64,000 bases of DNA from Yponomeuta sedellus (taxonomy: Eukaryota > Arthropoda > Insecta > Lepidoptera > Yponomeutidae): NCBI GenBank assembly GCA_934045075.1, contig OW203725.1, positions 20,718,214 to 20,782,213 of the forward strand, read 5' to 3'. A program made the translations under genes and the position numbers. The number at the start of each line of letters is the position of its first letter. Position 1 is the first letter of the stretch. A model generated the notes under the pieces. It was given only the letters and a program-made list of their open reading frames with translations, ran no database searches and had not been told where the DNA came from. Positions 33,522 to 45,189 of this stretch are shown here, in pieces.

Positions 33522-34128
33522 TCGACCTTCCTAATTTGGTTGCAAAGTTACCCGTAACGTAAACGAGTACACGCGTGTAAAGGTGGCTGTACTATCAATT
33601 GCATGGTACATTGTTTAGAACTAATTTACACCTAACAATAACACTTAGTTAAGGGAAGACACTTGCTCCTGACGCACAGGCTATCCTAGTTCGAGAGTAA
33701 GGGCTTCATAATTCATTGTGGCAAATTGTATTTCTCAATAAAGATTTTTTATATCTATCAATTGTTCATTTTACCAATCAACTTCGGATTGCGAGTACCT
33801 ATCACGATTTCAAGCATCAATGCGCCAGCCACTCGGCTGTTTACGCCAAATGCCTTCGCACACGGCAGTCAGTTACGCACCTAGACATTAGCAAATAGGT
33901 AATAACAGTCCGGCTGCGCTCGCTCAGGGGTTTTAATGAAATATTAAGTGTTGAATTAAATTTGCATGGGTAAGTGTCGGTTTTAAAGAGCGCCCGCGGC
34001 CGCGGCTGATGGGCGGACGTCAGCGCTGGAGTGTGCTGCCTGACCTAAACGCTTCGCAGGCACAAGAAAACGGGACTAAATACACGCTAGCAGTCTATAC
34101 GCACCTGTCAGATCGACACAGTATATCT

Positions 34129-34303
34129 GATCGCTCGTAGCTCATAGATCGGCTGCCTGAGTGATCTTAAACGATCACGAATGTTAAGAATACGATCACC
34201 GTCTTGACTAAATGGCACTTCTCCGAGCGGTTCCGTGCTTCGCAAGGCACGTTAAGCAGTTTGTGCCGGCTGCCGTCGATAGATGGCAGTCGTTAAGACT
34301 TTG
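34129..34303 (+). repeat. SINE family A, 5' part, diverged
   Basis: GATCGCTCGTAGCTCATAGA, then CGAGCGGTTCCGTGCTTCGC and GCCGGCTGCCGTCGATAG. The copy stops after GGCAGTCGTTAAG, and its 5S-like core is decayed. Confidence 0.75.
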
Positions 34304-37300
34304 TGTTAGGGAATAACATAAGAATACTGTTGGCAACACTGTCTTTTTCTCTTGCAACTGCGACGCGCGCGCGGCGCCTGTATTTCTGTATTTCGTGTGT
34401 CAAATAAATCGGTTTCATCGGAAGAAGGCTTATTATTCAAACTTCTCTCCAACACTTTGCATGTTGTAATTTTCTTTGTCCATGTTTTCTTTTGGATAAA
34501 AAAATATATAATAATAATAATTCTGCTGATAGGATACTAAAAGATTATACAGTTAACGGAAATATAACTGTGAATTAACAACTTAATAAGTGAATGAAAT
34601 GGAAAAATTAAAACAAACCTCTCATCAAGTCAGGCAATCATCCTTAGAAGGACAAGGGAAGAACCACCACAGAAACGGCCCTTTAAAACCAACATAGTAG
34701 CGAAATTGCAGTCTTCTACTTACCCGGCATTACCTGGCATACTCATAAAACGTAATGGCCCTCACTTCCATTATCCTTCATATAAGTTAAAGGTCCTTAT
34801 AAAGAGTGGAGTCAGTTATCGGCTCCCGTGGATGGATGCTTTATGGCCACTTGCCGTGGGGTGAGCGCACACCGAAAACGTCAAGCCTTTGTTGTTTTTT
34901 TAAGGGACAAAATGAGTTAATAAAGATACTAAAGCGATCTAAAGATACACTACGATTCAAACCAGTAAAACACGAAAATAGTCCATAGTGGTGTCGCACG
35001 GTACCTGCCTAAGTTTCAACAAGGAACCACTCTCTATTTCAGTAGATTGATTAGAGGTTTCTGTCAAGACCTTACCAAAAACAGCTCTATATTATTTCCT
35101 ACAATACGCAAATTTGTCTCCACCTCAAGACTTGGATTCCAGCTAACTATCAATCAAAGCCGAACCATTTCTCGGCATTCCCAACATTTCTTGCAGTCGC
35201 CAGTGTGAAGTAGGCGCGCAGCCCGTCCCACGCCCGCGGTTTGTCCAGATTAGAGTTATCAACCTAATAGGGCTGAGCGAAGGTGAATTATAACCGGCGA
35301 CCGCACGGTCCACCGTGAAATATGCGCTCAGACAATTACTTTATCACACTACACTCATAGCCCAGCGATTTATGACGTGCCCGGCTGTCTGGAGATTTCT
35401 GCGAGAGAATACGTCTTGATTAGATTTTCGATAGCGTCCGCGAATGTTATTAGCCATTTTGTATGCAGGATTTATGGTCGCAGTAGTTTCCCATTGGTCT
35501 CGATATGCTGGCTCGCCCGCGGTGTGCAAACATGGCAAGCAATCGAGCTTGATACTTATCTCGTGCTACTGACAGAAGGTAAATAAGCTGGTTAAGGGTA
35601 CCAAGCTGTGACCTTTAAGGCTCAGAAGCAATCATAAGATAAGGCTCAAACAAAAATCTAGGTTAATAAACATAATGATAATCACGATCCGCCGGCCGCT
35701 GGGTGATGCGATGACGGAGCGAGGTCGCGAAAGGACGCGGTAAATGCTCACCCATCAACTTTACAGCATCTGCCTCGTAATTTAATTAAAAAATTCACAG
35801 AAAACGAGCGGGCGGAGGCCGCCGCGCAATCTTCCAAATTGCGCCTCTCCTCACCGGCAGCCTAATTCCCTTAAATATAATTTTTGCCTCGCTTTATCGT
35901 ATATTTTGAAATTAACCCGGCACGCGTAATGACAGTAATACGCGCGGTTTTGATTAAATTCCGTCAAAACCAATACTTAAGCGTTATCAAAGCGGGTCAT
36001 ATCGACGGAGGCGGCAACAATCGCGTGGACAATTTGCGGGCCCTCATAGGAGGCATTATCAGCTGTCGGGACGAAAACACGGCTCCAGGACCTCCTCTTT
36101 TATGTCCACTGATAACGAGCGGCTTTCGGGTCGCTGAGACCCTCAATCTTTCAAACGACACACCGTGATGCCAAGGTCGTATTACGTGGCCTAAGACCGC
36201 AGCTTATTAAAACACCAAATAGCACTTTCCAAACTTTAATTGAGCTTTAAAACTTGTTACCTTCCCGCGGCTGATTGCAGTACTTAGTGCACATTACGCG
36301 GAGTCCCGCCATTTTTTCGCGGCGCCAATTTAGCCCGCACTTGTCTCACTAATCGTAATTTGAGCCATTATGTCTGGCAACACTTTAATGCCGCATTTGC
36401 ATAATAAAATTACCTTCCCTCATCAGTGTTTGTATGTATCGGATGACGTGGGCTGTCCGACGACCGGTCTGCTTCATGAGGAGAGTCGATCTACGTGGAC
36501 CGGCTTATTTATAGTGTTGAGTCTTTTGATACGATCTTCCCCTTGCCAGGTCTTGTTTTTTGCTAAATCACCTAGCTAATCGTTGCAATTTCCACGGCAC
36601 TTTTTCAAACGTTGGTAATTACGTTTACCTTGTTAAAGAAAACATCGACAAAATAGTTTTTCAAATAGTACATACCAATGCTATACTTAGAACACACAAT
36701 AATCCCGTATTCAACATTATGCCGTGAATAAGTCTACGATTGCATGCGTAGAGCCTGTCTGCAGTAAAGAAACCTTTACTCTCGTATAATTCGAACATTC
36801 GTTAAACAACATGTAATCTGTTAATAGCATGTAATTGTGGTCGCTTAGTGCCGAAGCCACTTTAGTGCGACTGTTTAGTGTTACAAATACGAACTACTAT
36901 TTTGCAACTAAGTTCTTATAAATTGTGCTGATGAAATTGCACTTGGCACGATAGGAGCGTTTAAAAGAGAACCAGACTTGTCCGTACTTGTATAAAACTT
37001 TTTAAACTGTTCCCAATGATTATAATAACACATCTAGCTGCTTGCAAAACGATATGAAAGCGACTAATGGATTTTTTCCATACTAGATCATACCTGCTGA
37101 AGAGATTTATCTCTTTTGCAAATCCTCGCGTAATAAATACTACTTTTCAATAGAATCAGTGTTATATTTAACAAAGAGTTTGTAATCACTTGATACTTAA
37201 AATTGCGTGTTGCTTGCGCAAACATTTTTACAGGAAGAAAAAACAAAAGACGACTTACAGAAAAAGAATAAGTTTCAAGTACCAAGGATATCGCATACTA

Positions 37301-37749
37301 TTTGGCAGGCGCAAACACGTGCTATAATAATAAAGCTAAAAAGGGTCGAGTAAACGCGGCTCATTAGCACAAATGGACCAACCCCTTTCAAAACTTAATT
37401 TACCGAGCTTATAAAGACGCGAGGAATCCACGTTTTTCCCGGCGTTAGAACTATTATTTACTCAAAACACCTACTTACGTCCAATAAAACGTAATTGCAG
37501 CCAGTGCCGCGAGTGACAACTTGTTTTCCCATAAAATGCAATGCTTGCATTTCTGTCTGTTTGCTTCTTAATAGGATCCATTGCACGGCTTTGTCGAGTT
37601 AGGTTTAGTTATTGCACAAAAAAGTTTTTCAGGTTTGATTAATCTACGTAATGTATAGTCGACGCTTAAAATAATTGTCAACTACACGTTACGTAAATGA
37701 AGTAAACGCGGAATAACGCTTTACCCTAATTTTTGGTTTGCAATATAAC
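34304..37749. other. longest repeat-poor stretch, with GC-rich islands
   Basis: No recognised transposon over 3.4 kb, unusual for this window. Islands at 35,690-35,860 (CGATCCGCCGGCCGCTGGGT, GAGCGGGCGGAGGCCGCCGC) and 35,910-36,370 (CCGGCACGCGTAATGACAGT, GCATTTGCATAATAAAATTA) look like enhancer or conserved non-coding sequence. ORFs up to 94 codons have no recognisable domains. Confidence 0.4.
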
Positions 37750-37754
37750 ATTAT

Positions 37755-37903
37755 GCCGGCGCCAGACAGAAGTTCAAACAAGTGATCACATAACTGTGCA
37801 CTTGTGTGGCACGGACATTTGTTACTATAGTCACATAAAATGTCCGTGCCATACATGTGCACACTTATGTGATCACTCGTTTGAACCCCTGTCTGGCGCC
37901 GGC
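37755..37903. mobile_element. foldback MITE, 149 bp, with ATTAT flanks
   Basis: GCCGGCGCCAGACAG...GTTCAAAC.AGTGATCACATAA..TGTGCAC..GGCACGGACATTT forms ~65-bp arms around CACATAAAAT. ATTAT occurs directly, not inverted, on both sides (37750-37754 and 37904-37908), fitting a 5-bp target duplication. Confidence 0.82.
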
Positions 37904-37908
37904 ATTAT

Positions 37909-38917
37909 GTAGAGTGCGACAAACTTATTTGACCCGGTGAAGGCGTCACTTTTCTCCTAGTAAACTTGACGTTTCCATACAAAAGTTGACATCTCCATAT
38001 GTTCAGATAACTTTGTAGCAATGTAAAGGTTGAAGTTCTGTCGACTGTACTGGTTCTCTTCTAATCCTACACGAGTCGGTGCAGCGCGCGCTAACTAGTG
38101 CGCTTAGAAAACTTAGTTGCGCGCAGCCGCAGTAAAACACGCCCTAGGCTGCGCGTGCGCATTGACACCATGTATAATTCACTTTTAACGAGCCCACGAC
38201 AATTAGCGGACGTTCTCTTGACCGTAACAACTTTACAATGCTAAATGCATGGTCCGACTGTTTTAATTTGTAATGTGAAATGTGCCAACGTTTATTTTGT
38301 GCGGATGCCTCTTAATGAAACAGCTTTACATGCCTGAACAGTATCTGACCGCACCACTTAACTGTATCTACCCGCCTAGTAGAAGTTGATATTTAAATTA
38401 CTGAGTAGGCACATATTACAATTCTAGTTAGGACGGTATTAGGTAGGTACACTTAAATGCGGCTGAATAGTTCTTGTCGTGGGTTGTTCCCTAATTGACG
38501 CACTTCTGTTCCATACCTTCATTCTCAGTCTAGCGCATACCGCAAAGACTGCACAGGGAATTAAGGTATTCAACTAATCAAGTAAGTATTATTTTGTACA
38601 ACGAGTCAATAAATATAATTTCACGGCTCAGAGAAAAAATAAGGCGTTGTTTTGCAGCTCTTTTGAAGGAGATTGATAATAAACACTGTGCCTCAAGATT
38701 TTTACATATTAGAACATTAGCTGACTGACTGAGGATAAAAGAAGTACAATATTCCCATTTTGAATTTCAGAATCGGTATTGTCGATGGAGAAAAACTAAT
38801 TTTATGTAGGTACTCTTCTTGACTGCACAATTATGTGCAGTCATATCTCACATTTTTTATATATGGCAAAAAGAAAGGGAAGAAAATATAAATTACTAAT
38901 ATTCCAACACGAAATCA
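37909..38917. other. intergenic, nothing recognised
   Basis: Contains GTGCAGCGCGCGCTAACTAG and GGCTGCGCGTGCGCATTGAC at 38,080-38,165. No ORF of note. Confidence 0.4.
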
Positions 38918-39086
38918 CGTGTTGTGGGTCCTAATCTGTCCCGTGATATGCTATGGTAACCAAGCAACGACATCAAAACAGAAATACACCCAGACACAAG
39001 CCATTTTTACAAATAAATTATAACGGTCCCCAGCGGTAATCGAACCTACAACACCGTTTTGTAGTCTACTTGACTAACTAGGCAGT
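38918..39086 (-). mobile_element. SINE family D, diverged
   Basis: GTGGGTCCTAATCTGTCCCG, GTAACCAAGCAACGACATCA, GGTAATCGAACCTACAACAC and the head GACTAACTAGGCAGT. Confidence 0.65.
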
Positions 39087-39109
39087 ATGTATGTATGTAT
39101 GTATGTATG

Positions 39110-39189
<80 letters not shown>
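39085..39189. repeat. (TATG)n followed by (AT)n microsatellite
   Basis: About seven TATG units pass into roughly 37 AT units without interruption, starting exactly at the end of the SINE head. Apparent MYVCMYVCIYIY frames on both strands are repeat artefacts. Confidence 0.97.
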
Positions 39190-39194
<5 letters not shown>

Positions 39195-39282
39195 AAGTGA
39201 GAATGTGGCAAGAGGGGACCAACCCGTGACGGTAATGCATGACACTCGGCATCGAATAGTTCATAGTATATACGAGTATTAA

Positions 39283-39560
39283 ACGGGTCAAATCGCGATT
39301 ATTTATTAGGTAAAACGTAATTACCTTATTTCCAGACGTTTCGGCAGTGTTACAGTTGCCGTGGTCTCGAGTAGACTAAAGTGGCGAGTACAGTCAATTA
39401 TTGTGGGTAGTCACTTTTAGTTTTTCGCCACTGGCCGCCACACAACACTGACTACGCTCGCGGACATGTCCGGTGACAAAGCGCGTGATATAACTGTGTA
39501 TAACTATGTACCTACTATGTATGAGTATCGCGAATCATTAAGAAATACTATCGAATAGTT
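39283..39560. repeat. family G element
   Basis: TTAAACGGGTCAAATCGCGA, TTATTTATTAGGTAAAACGT, a CAGACGTTTCGGCAGTGTTA centre, and TATCGCGAATCATTAAGAAA at the end. Shared with 43385-43550 and 42185-42255. Confidence 0.6.
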
Positions 39561-39664
39561 CATTCCAATTAGGACTGCAAATCGGGAGGCGAATAAGTTA
39601 GTGCTTCTCCATTCGGTCAATCGATTTTATTGCATGGAATTAGAGTAGGTTTTTCAACATCACT

Positions 39665-40265
39665 CTCATTAAAACTGGACAAGAGCAAGTCGGACTCGTC
39701 CAACAAGAATTCCGTAAAAAATTGTAGTTAGGTATGCACATATTACAAATAGTTCAGGAATCGAGTGTCGTAGCTTTTTTCGAGCTTTTCCGGAACTTCC
39801 AAGACCTTTTTTTTATGATTTCATTACAAATGTACAAAAAGTTTTCAGTTTTTTATCGGTACCTGTAGTAAAAAACGGTACTACTTGCCAAAGTTCACAG
39901 TTCAGCGGAAAGTATCCTATATAATTTGATTCCTTTGAGTGTCGAAATATAGGTACCTAGTTTGCCGATTTTTTTACGTTAACATAGAAGCTTGATTTTG
40001 TTATAAGTAACTTCTGACAGTAAGGCCCGCGACTGTCTTACAATTCTCCACCAACCCGGACTTGGCCCCCGTGGTGGAGTATGGCCTAACCTACCTGCGA
40101 TGCAGGAAGAGACCCGTGCCCTCGCAGTGGGGACATACAAGGGTTGTAATCGTTATAAGTTAAAAGGGACAGTAAATCGGAGTATATCTCAAATTTCATT
40201 TCATAAATCTTGACAGAGAGACGGACGGATGGAGGACCAACAAAGTGATCCTATAAGAGTTACGT
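39665..40265. repeat. degenerate lepidopteran repeat split by SINE A
   Basis: CAAGAGCAAGTCGGACTCGT near the left end and GAGAGACGGACGGATGGAGG, AAGTGATCCTATAAGAGTTA near the right end are phrases of a common lepidopteran element of uncertain class. The middle is decayed. Confidence 0.5.
40012..40148 (+). repeat. SINE family A 3' part
   Basis: CTGACAGTAAGGCCCGCGAC through CGTGGTGGAGTATGGCCTAA to GTGGGGACATACAAGGGTTG. It lies inside the degenerate element at 39665-40265. Confidence 0.82.
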
Positions 40266-40499
40266 TTTTTCGTTTTCATCTATGTATATAGATGAAAAGG
40301 AAAAAACGTATATTTAATTCATCTACGTATATCTAAAAATGTCGAAACTGATTCGGACACGCTTACTATATTTATTTATACTCGTAATACCAATATTAAG
40401 GTTTTTTATGAAGTCTATATACAGTATTTTCTAAGGTTGAGCACTCGATATAATTAAAACTGTTTTATACGTAAACTAACCGTTAATGCTTTCTAAAAG

Positions 40500-40615
40500 A
40501 CGCCTGTCACCTCAGTCATCCGAAACCACGGCACCTGAAAAAGTGCCGAAACGTCGGAAAATTGTAAAAATGTAATAAACGAGCTTAAATCCGTATAAAA
40601 ACAGTTTTAATTAAG
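40500..40615. repeat. repeat with GCCGAAACGTCGG motif
   Basis: CTCAGTCATCCGAAACCACG, AAAGTGCCGAAACGTCGG and TAATAAACGAGCTTAAATCC. It resembles family G in its central motif, but has different ends. Confidence 0.4.
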
Positions 40616-40624
40616 TCTATATAC

Positions 40625-40770
40625 GTCCCGATGCACAGCACAGGTCTTCTCTCAGAGAGACTATAGGTAAGGTACCACGAGTTTCCTCACGATGTTTTCC
40701 TAAAAAGGGTTTTGCTACTATACTTGAAAACAAAGCCATTGGTGCATGCCGCGATATGGTTAGTACGGTA
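40625..40770 (-). repeat. SINE family E body fragment
   Basis: GAGTTTCCTCACGATGTTTT, GAAAACAAAGCCATTGGTGC; the tRNA-like head is missing. Confidence 0.55.
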
Positions 40771-41595
40771 CAATTTAGTTACTTAGTGTAAGGAATTCGA
40801 AGTCCCGAATAAATCCCAATATTTATTCCCGATACATAGGAATAATTTTCATTATAAGAACATAAAGTTTTTTTGTAAAAAAAAACATAAGTAGGTCATT
40901 TTAACCAACAACTTCGCGTTTGCAGTAAAGAAAGTCGATTTTGCTAAAGATTACTTCAGCTATGATTCAGGACAAGATATTCTATAAAGCGATTTTTTTT
41001 ATTTTTACATATTTCGTAATCAACAGGCACTTAAACTTATAAAATACATTAAGCTTAAATTTACTTATATACTTTCAATTGTGTAATTAAAACAGGAAAC
41101 AAGCTATTCGTAACAAATACCTTCTTGACTAATTACCTACTTTAATTTAATCCGTGTTTTCGTTACAATGTAGCCAAAATGCGTTTTTTATATTCGATGC
41201 TAAAATATGTGGCTTACGAGACACGCAAGTAAGATTGAGCATTCAAGGCCCGAAAATTAAGTTAATCAGGCCACCTGTATTACCTACCGTCACGATTATC
41301 CCGAAACAATTAGGCGGTCCCCGATCTACGTTATTATTTAGGTAAACACAGCCTTGCGGTCACCGCTTTGATCCTGCATCCAAATTTGCGGTCAACCGAT
41401 CAAGCTGGGTACACACCGAGGGGAGACTGCGTAAGCAAAGGAAATACAGACGCCCTCAGACTGTAGGCAGTCTAAGGGCGTCTTGATTGTATCAGTGATA
41501 GTAAAAACTGTGCAGTAAAAACCCACATTAAAAAATACGCTTATAAACAATAGTATAAACGCTTACAAACAACCGACAACCGTTGGAGTAAACGT
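40771..41595. other. intergenic, nothing recognised
   Basis: A small inverted repeat CAGACGCCCT..AGACTG / CAGTCTAAGGGCGTCT lies at 41,449-41,483; otherwise unremarkable. Confidence 0.4.
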
Positions 41596-41790
41596 GTCCT
41601 TGAGTGGAGACCACGACTCGGTAAACGTAGTGTAGGACGCCCTCCGACCAGGTGGGATGACGATCTGTGAAAATCTGCAGGCAGATGCTGGATGCGGCAA
41701 GCTCAAGACAGGGCGGTATGGCGCTCATTAGGGGAGGGCTATGTCCAGCAGTGGACTAATATAAGCCTGAAGATGATGATGATGATAAAC
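41596..41790 (+). pseudogene. RTE-type LINE 3' end with coding remnant and GAT tail
   Basis: GAGACCACGACTCGGTAAAC, GTAGGACGCCCTCCGACCAG and GTGGGATGACGATCTG correspond to a broken R..RPRL.K-like / GRPPTRWDDDL-like coding end. It is followed by GGCGCTCATTAGGGGAGGGC, TATGTCCAGCAGTGGACTAA and GATGATGATGATG. It shows that family I ends derive from an RTE-like LINE. Confidence 0.75.
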
Positions 41791-41827
41791 AATAGTTCGT
41801 TGAACTAAAAATTGTTGCTTCGCCATA

Positions 41828-41872
41828 ATTAAGCTTAGCGAATCAGAGCGACACCTGGTCGAACTCTTCCGG
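41828..41872 (-). repeat. fragment related to the 18098-18367 palindrome
   Basis: TTAAGCTTAGCGAATCAGAG then GACACCTGGTCGAACTCTTCCG parallels the arm TTAAGCTCTGCGAACCGGAG, ACCAGG and CTCTTCCG, in part of the same order. Confidence 0.5.
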
Positions 41873-42184
41873 CAAAAAGCCTCTTAAGTTCATCCGGAAA
41901 CAATACAATAATAGTTCGTTGATTTTGTTATGGATCTCACTAACAGATTTTGAAGAAGCCGCAGCTGTGTCGGAGGAGTTCGATAAGAAACACTGTGACA
42001 TTAGATTTTTATTTGGATCATGACAATTTCGAGTCATCCTGCTTGTTAATCTGTTGCTTGATCGACTTGATTGCAATGTTCGTCAAATTGTCATAGTAAA
42101 CCATGTTGTAGTTCTATGAAACAGGCCCCAGGCAGGCAGATGTTTGACTATAGTGACAAAGAATGGTGGGAGTAATTCTTGATG

Positions 42185-42255
42185 ATTCGCGATGCTGATA
42201 CATGGTTATATATTAAACGGGTTTAATCGCGATCCTAATAAATAATCGTGACGAG
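42185..42255. repeat. family G end fragment
   Basis: ATTCGCGATGCTGATACATG, TTAAACGGGTTTAATCGCGA and TAATAAATAATCG. Confidence 0.5.
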
Positions 42256-42583
42256 TTTAATATATAACAATGGTGGCGATATGTTTTCTAACTCCATTTA
42301 TGGTACAATTATACAATACCATATGCTGGACGTCCATCCTCCCGATGCATCCCCGGCCCAATACAGTAATATGTCCAAATTGGGCATGCCATGCGACGGA
42401 ATCGCTCGGATTGTCGTTGTCGCCGTAGAAGGTGCATTTCCTCTCCCAGATGACTTTATTAGTGGGGCCCGTGATTACTGGGGGGAAATTTTAACGAAGA
42501 AGCCTCAATCAACTGTGGAAACCGTCACGCGATATCTGGAACGCGGATGGGTAGGATTTTATTATAAAGTGAAGTTAAAGTAA
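42248..42583 (+). CDS. unrecognised 111-codon ORF
   Basis: The frame contains MPCDGIARIVVVAVEGAFPL and YLERGWVGFYYKVKLK, with more balanced base composition than its surroundings. No family was recognised, and no splice-site logic ties it to another exon. The start lies in a family G fragment, so the first ~10 codons are unlikely to be native. It may be a fragment of a transposon protein, an isolated exon or chance. Confidence 0.2.
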   Translation: MTSLIYNNGGDMFSNSIYGTIIQYHMLDVHPPDASPAQYSNMSKLGMPCDGIARIVVVAVEGAFPLPDDFISGARDYWGEILTKKPQSTVETVTRYLERGWVGFYYKVKLK

Positions 42584-43384
42584 AAAGTATTTATTAAATT
42601 GAAAAGAAATTGCAAATATGTTTGGTCGTTGGCCCCCGCAATAGGCTTAGCCTGTGTTGTATAATAGCTTACATAAAGAATTTTATTAGAAAGTGTTGTC
42701 AAATAAGGAACTTAAATGTTAATAAGTACTTAAGTATTAAATATTCAAAGGTAATATTCCAAAACATCTTAGAGTTTTTCATGACAATCATGTTAAGTAA
42801 CCCTTAATAAATATACTTCTAACTTTCTTTCTGGGATCTTCGTGTGACTCTATGATATATATATATGCGTTTTTTTACTATCTATTTGAAACAGGATGCA
42901 GGGTCTACCCTTCGACACATGTACGCTTAATAGGTATAATTTCTTTCATCAATCTTTCTTCCTTCATCATCTCCATAAAAGTAAGTAGTAACCTACCTAT
43001 AAAAATATCCCCATTATATTCCTATCTTATAACAACATAAACGTCCATTATGTTACAGTTATAATATTTAATGAACGCGGTAACTAGATAATTAAGCGCA
43101 AAAAGTAAACCAATCATGTGCTAAAATACCAACAAGAATATATACCTCGCAATAAAATCCAGTATGAATGAAACTGTGCTAGTTAATTGGTAGATACTAG
43201 TGACAAACTAATTAAATTCCAACTAACGTCACAAAATAATTCCAGCCAGAGGTTATATTACTTAGAATACTTAGGTAGACTTTCGGGTGATTTCTGTAAA
43301 TATCTTTTGATTTCTGATACAATATGCGCGTATCCTTTCCTACACTGAGAATGTACATATTGAAATAGATCAAATGATACAATC

Positions 43385-43550
43385 GCGATTATTTATTAGC
43401 CTACCAGTGACCACAGCACTGCAACGTTGCCGATGGCTGAAACGTCGACAGTTAAGGTACGTTTTACCTTATCAATAATCGCGATAAAACCCGTTTGATA
43501 CATAACTATGTATCATGTATCAAGAATCGCGAGTCATTAAGAAATATTTG
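43385..43550. repeat. family G element
   Basis: AATCGCGATTATTTATTAG at the left and TTATCAATAATCGCGATAAA at the right are inverted. The centre is GATGGCTGAAACGTCGACAG. The outer AAGAATCGCGAGTCATTAAG matches 39527-39545. Confidence 0.65.
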
Positions 43551-43552
43551 AT

Positions 43553-43905
43553 ATCAACCCTTGTGTGTCCCCACTGCTGAGACACGGGTATCTTCCTGCA
43601 ACGCAGGAAGGTTAGGACATACTCCACCACTGGGGCCAAGTCGGTTGGTGGAGAAGTGAAGCCTTACTGTCAGAAGTTATCAAGCCCGCCCTTAATGCCT
43701 CTGACATGGCTTAACGACTGCCATTTCATGACGGCCGCTACCAACGGCTTACCGTGCCATGCCAAGCACGGAAGCTCTCGGAAAAATGCCACTAGCTGTA
43801 GTCACCGGACGGTCACCCATCCCGCACCTGACAGCGCCTGTAGTTGCTTAACTCAAGTGATTGATTCCAATCACTCGGTTCGACTAAGCCACGAGCGCTT
43901 CAGAA
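43553..43905 (-). mobile_element. SINE family A, full length
   Basis: Starts with the 3' end (CAACCCTTGTGTGTCCCCAC) and finishes with the head GTTCGACTAAGCCACGAGCG. The 5S-like GGACGGTCACCCATCCCGCA and GCCTGTAGTTGCTTAACTCA are clear. Confidence 0.88.
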
Positions 43906-44446
43906 ATACTGTTACTGTATTATATTAGGAATGTATTAATGTTAATATAATATGTGCTTATGTTTCTTATGACTTTGGTGCATGACGTATTTCCGGTTTC
44001 GTAGACTAGATTGATGCTTTTCGCTTTAAAAAAATAATTAAAGCAGCTCAAATAGTAACCTTTGGCCTAGGCTCTTAGAATTTTATATTTTCTCGAAAAA
44101 AAGAAGTTAATTTTTTTAGAGAATGCCCTTTGCGAATTATATCGATAGATAACTCGATCAGTATAAAATATAATTGGGCCACGTTATTCAAAGGCCTTTT
44201 GAACACCTAGTACCTAAAAGTAATAGTAAATTACCAATACTTAGGCTTCTGTGTATATCCTAGGCTCTCATCGAGCCTGGACAAGACACTTTCTAGATTC
44301 CCCATCTAAACTAGAGATAATAATAAAATTATTATGGCTTCCGCCCATATCGACAGTTGTATTATGTTATGGTTTCAATAAATTAGTACACTGAGCTAAA
44401 AGTTATGTACAGTCGGTAAACATGACAATATGATTAAACTATTTTT

Positions 44447-44668
44447 ATTTTTAATGCACTAACCCGTGCTAAGGACAATTTAAAAAACCTATTTAGAGGC
44501 TAAAAATTCCACCCATGCCGGGATTCGAACCCGCGACCTCTGGCTATCCGTGCCAGCGCTCTACCCAACTGAGCTAATGGGCGACTCGCCGGCATCAGTG
44601 AAATTTCGAACCTCTACACTATTCTCTGTATTACGTACAGGCAGCGCCATCTGGCTGAAGTAGATTGC
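44447..44668 (-). mobile_element. SINE family B, full length
   Basis: Tail TTAATGCACTAACCCGTGCT, body CCTATTTAGAGGC, tRNA-like CCGGGATTCGAACCCGCGAC, and head TACGTACAGGCAGCGCCATC. One of two close copies in the same orientation. Confidence 0.9.
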
Positions 44669-44734
44669 ATCACTTACAGCCCCGACTACTTACTTTGCAG
44701 ATATCGCTGTACCCACATGATTATACTATTATTA

Positions 44735-44900
44735 TTTTTAATGCACTAACCCGTGCTAAGGACAATTTTAAAAAACCTATTTAGAGGCTAAAAATTCCAC
44801 CCATGCCGGGATTCGAACCCGCGACCTCTGGCTATCCGTGCCAGCGCTCTAACCGACTGAGCTAATGGGCGACTCACCGGCATCAGTGAAATTTCGATGA
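44735..44900 (-). mobile_element. SINE family B, second of a tandem pair
   Basis: Same as 44447-44668 as far as GGCATCAGTGAAATTTCGAT; the head is truncated. Spacer ~70 bp. Confidence 0.9.
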
Positions 44901-44935
44901 CAATCTAACATTATTATTATACCAACTTAAGACGA

Positions 44936-45141
44936 CTTCTGTGGCGTAACGGTAGTGCATCTACCTGCCATGCAGGAGGTCCCGGGTTCGAATCCCGGCT
45001 GGGAACAAAAAAAAAAACCCAGGTCTTGGATGTTTACATGTTTGTGATGTCGTTGTTTCTGGTTCCCACGCCACAGCGTATCCTAGTGTGGGGCCAGAAG
45101 CAATGTATGTGCCTGTATGTAAATGTTATGTTATGTTATGT
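44936..45141 (+). mobile_element. SINE family C (tRNA-Gly-like), full length
   Basis: CTTCTGTGGCGTAACGGTAG, CATCTACCTGCCATGCAGGA and GGTTCGAATCCCGGCTGGGA match tRNA-Gly(GCC) in A-box, anticodon loop (CTGCCAT) and B-box. Then come an A-run, CCAGGTCTTGGATGTTTACA, and a TGTTATGTTATGTTATG tail. The fused body rules out a normal tRNA gene. Confidence 0.9.
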
Positions 45142-45189
45142 TACTTACCTACTTCACACGAATTATACAACACGCGGAATATTAGGTAC

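Noticed and set aside
39046..39291. ORFs of repeating IYIYIY on both strands
   Set aside because: Translation of an AT microsatellite.
44936..45008. tRNA-Gly(GCC) gene
   Set aside because: A/B boxes and anticodon loop resemble tRNA-Gly, but acceptor pairing is poor and the unit continues into a SINE body repeated at 25,465 and 50,738.
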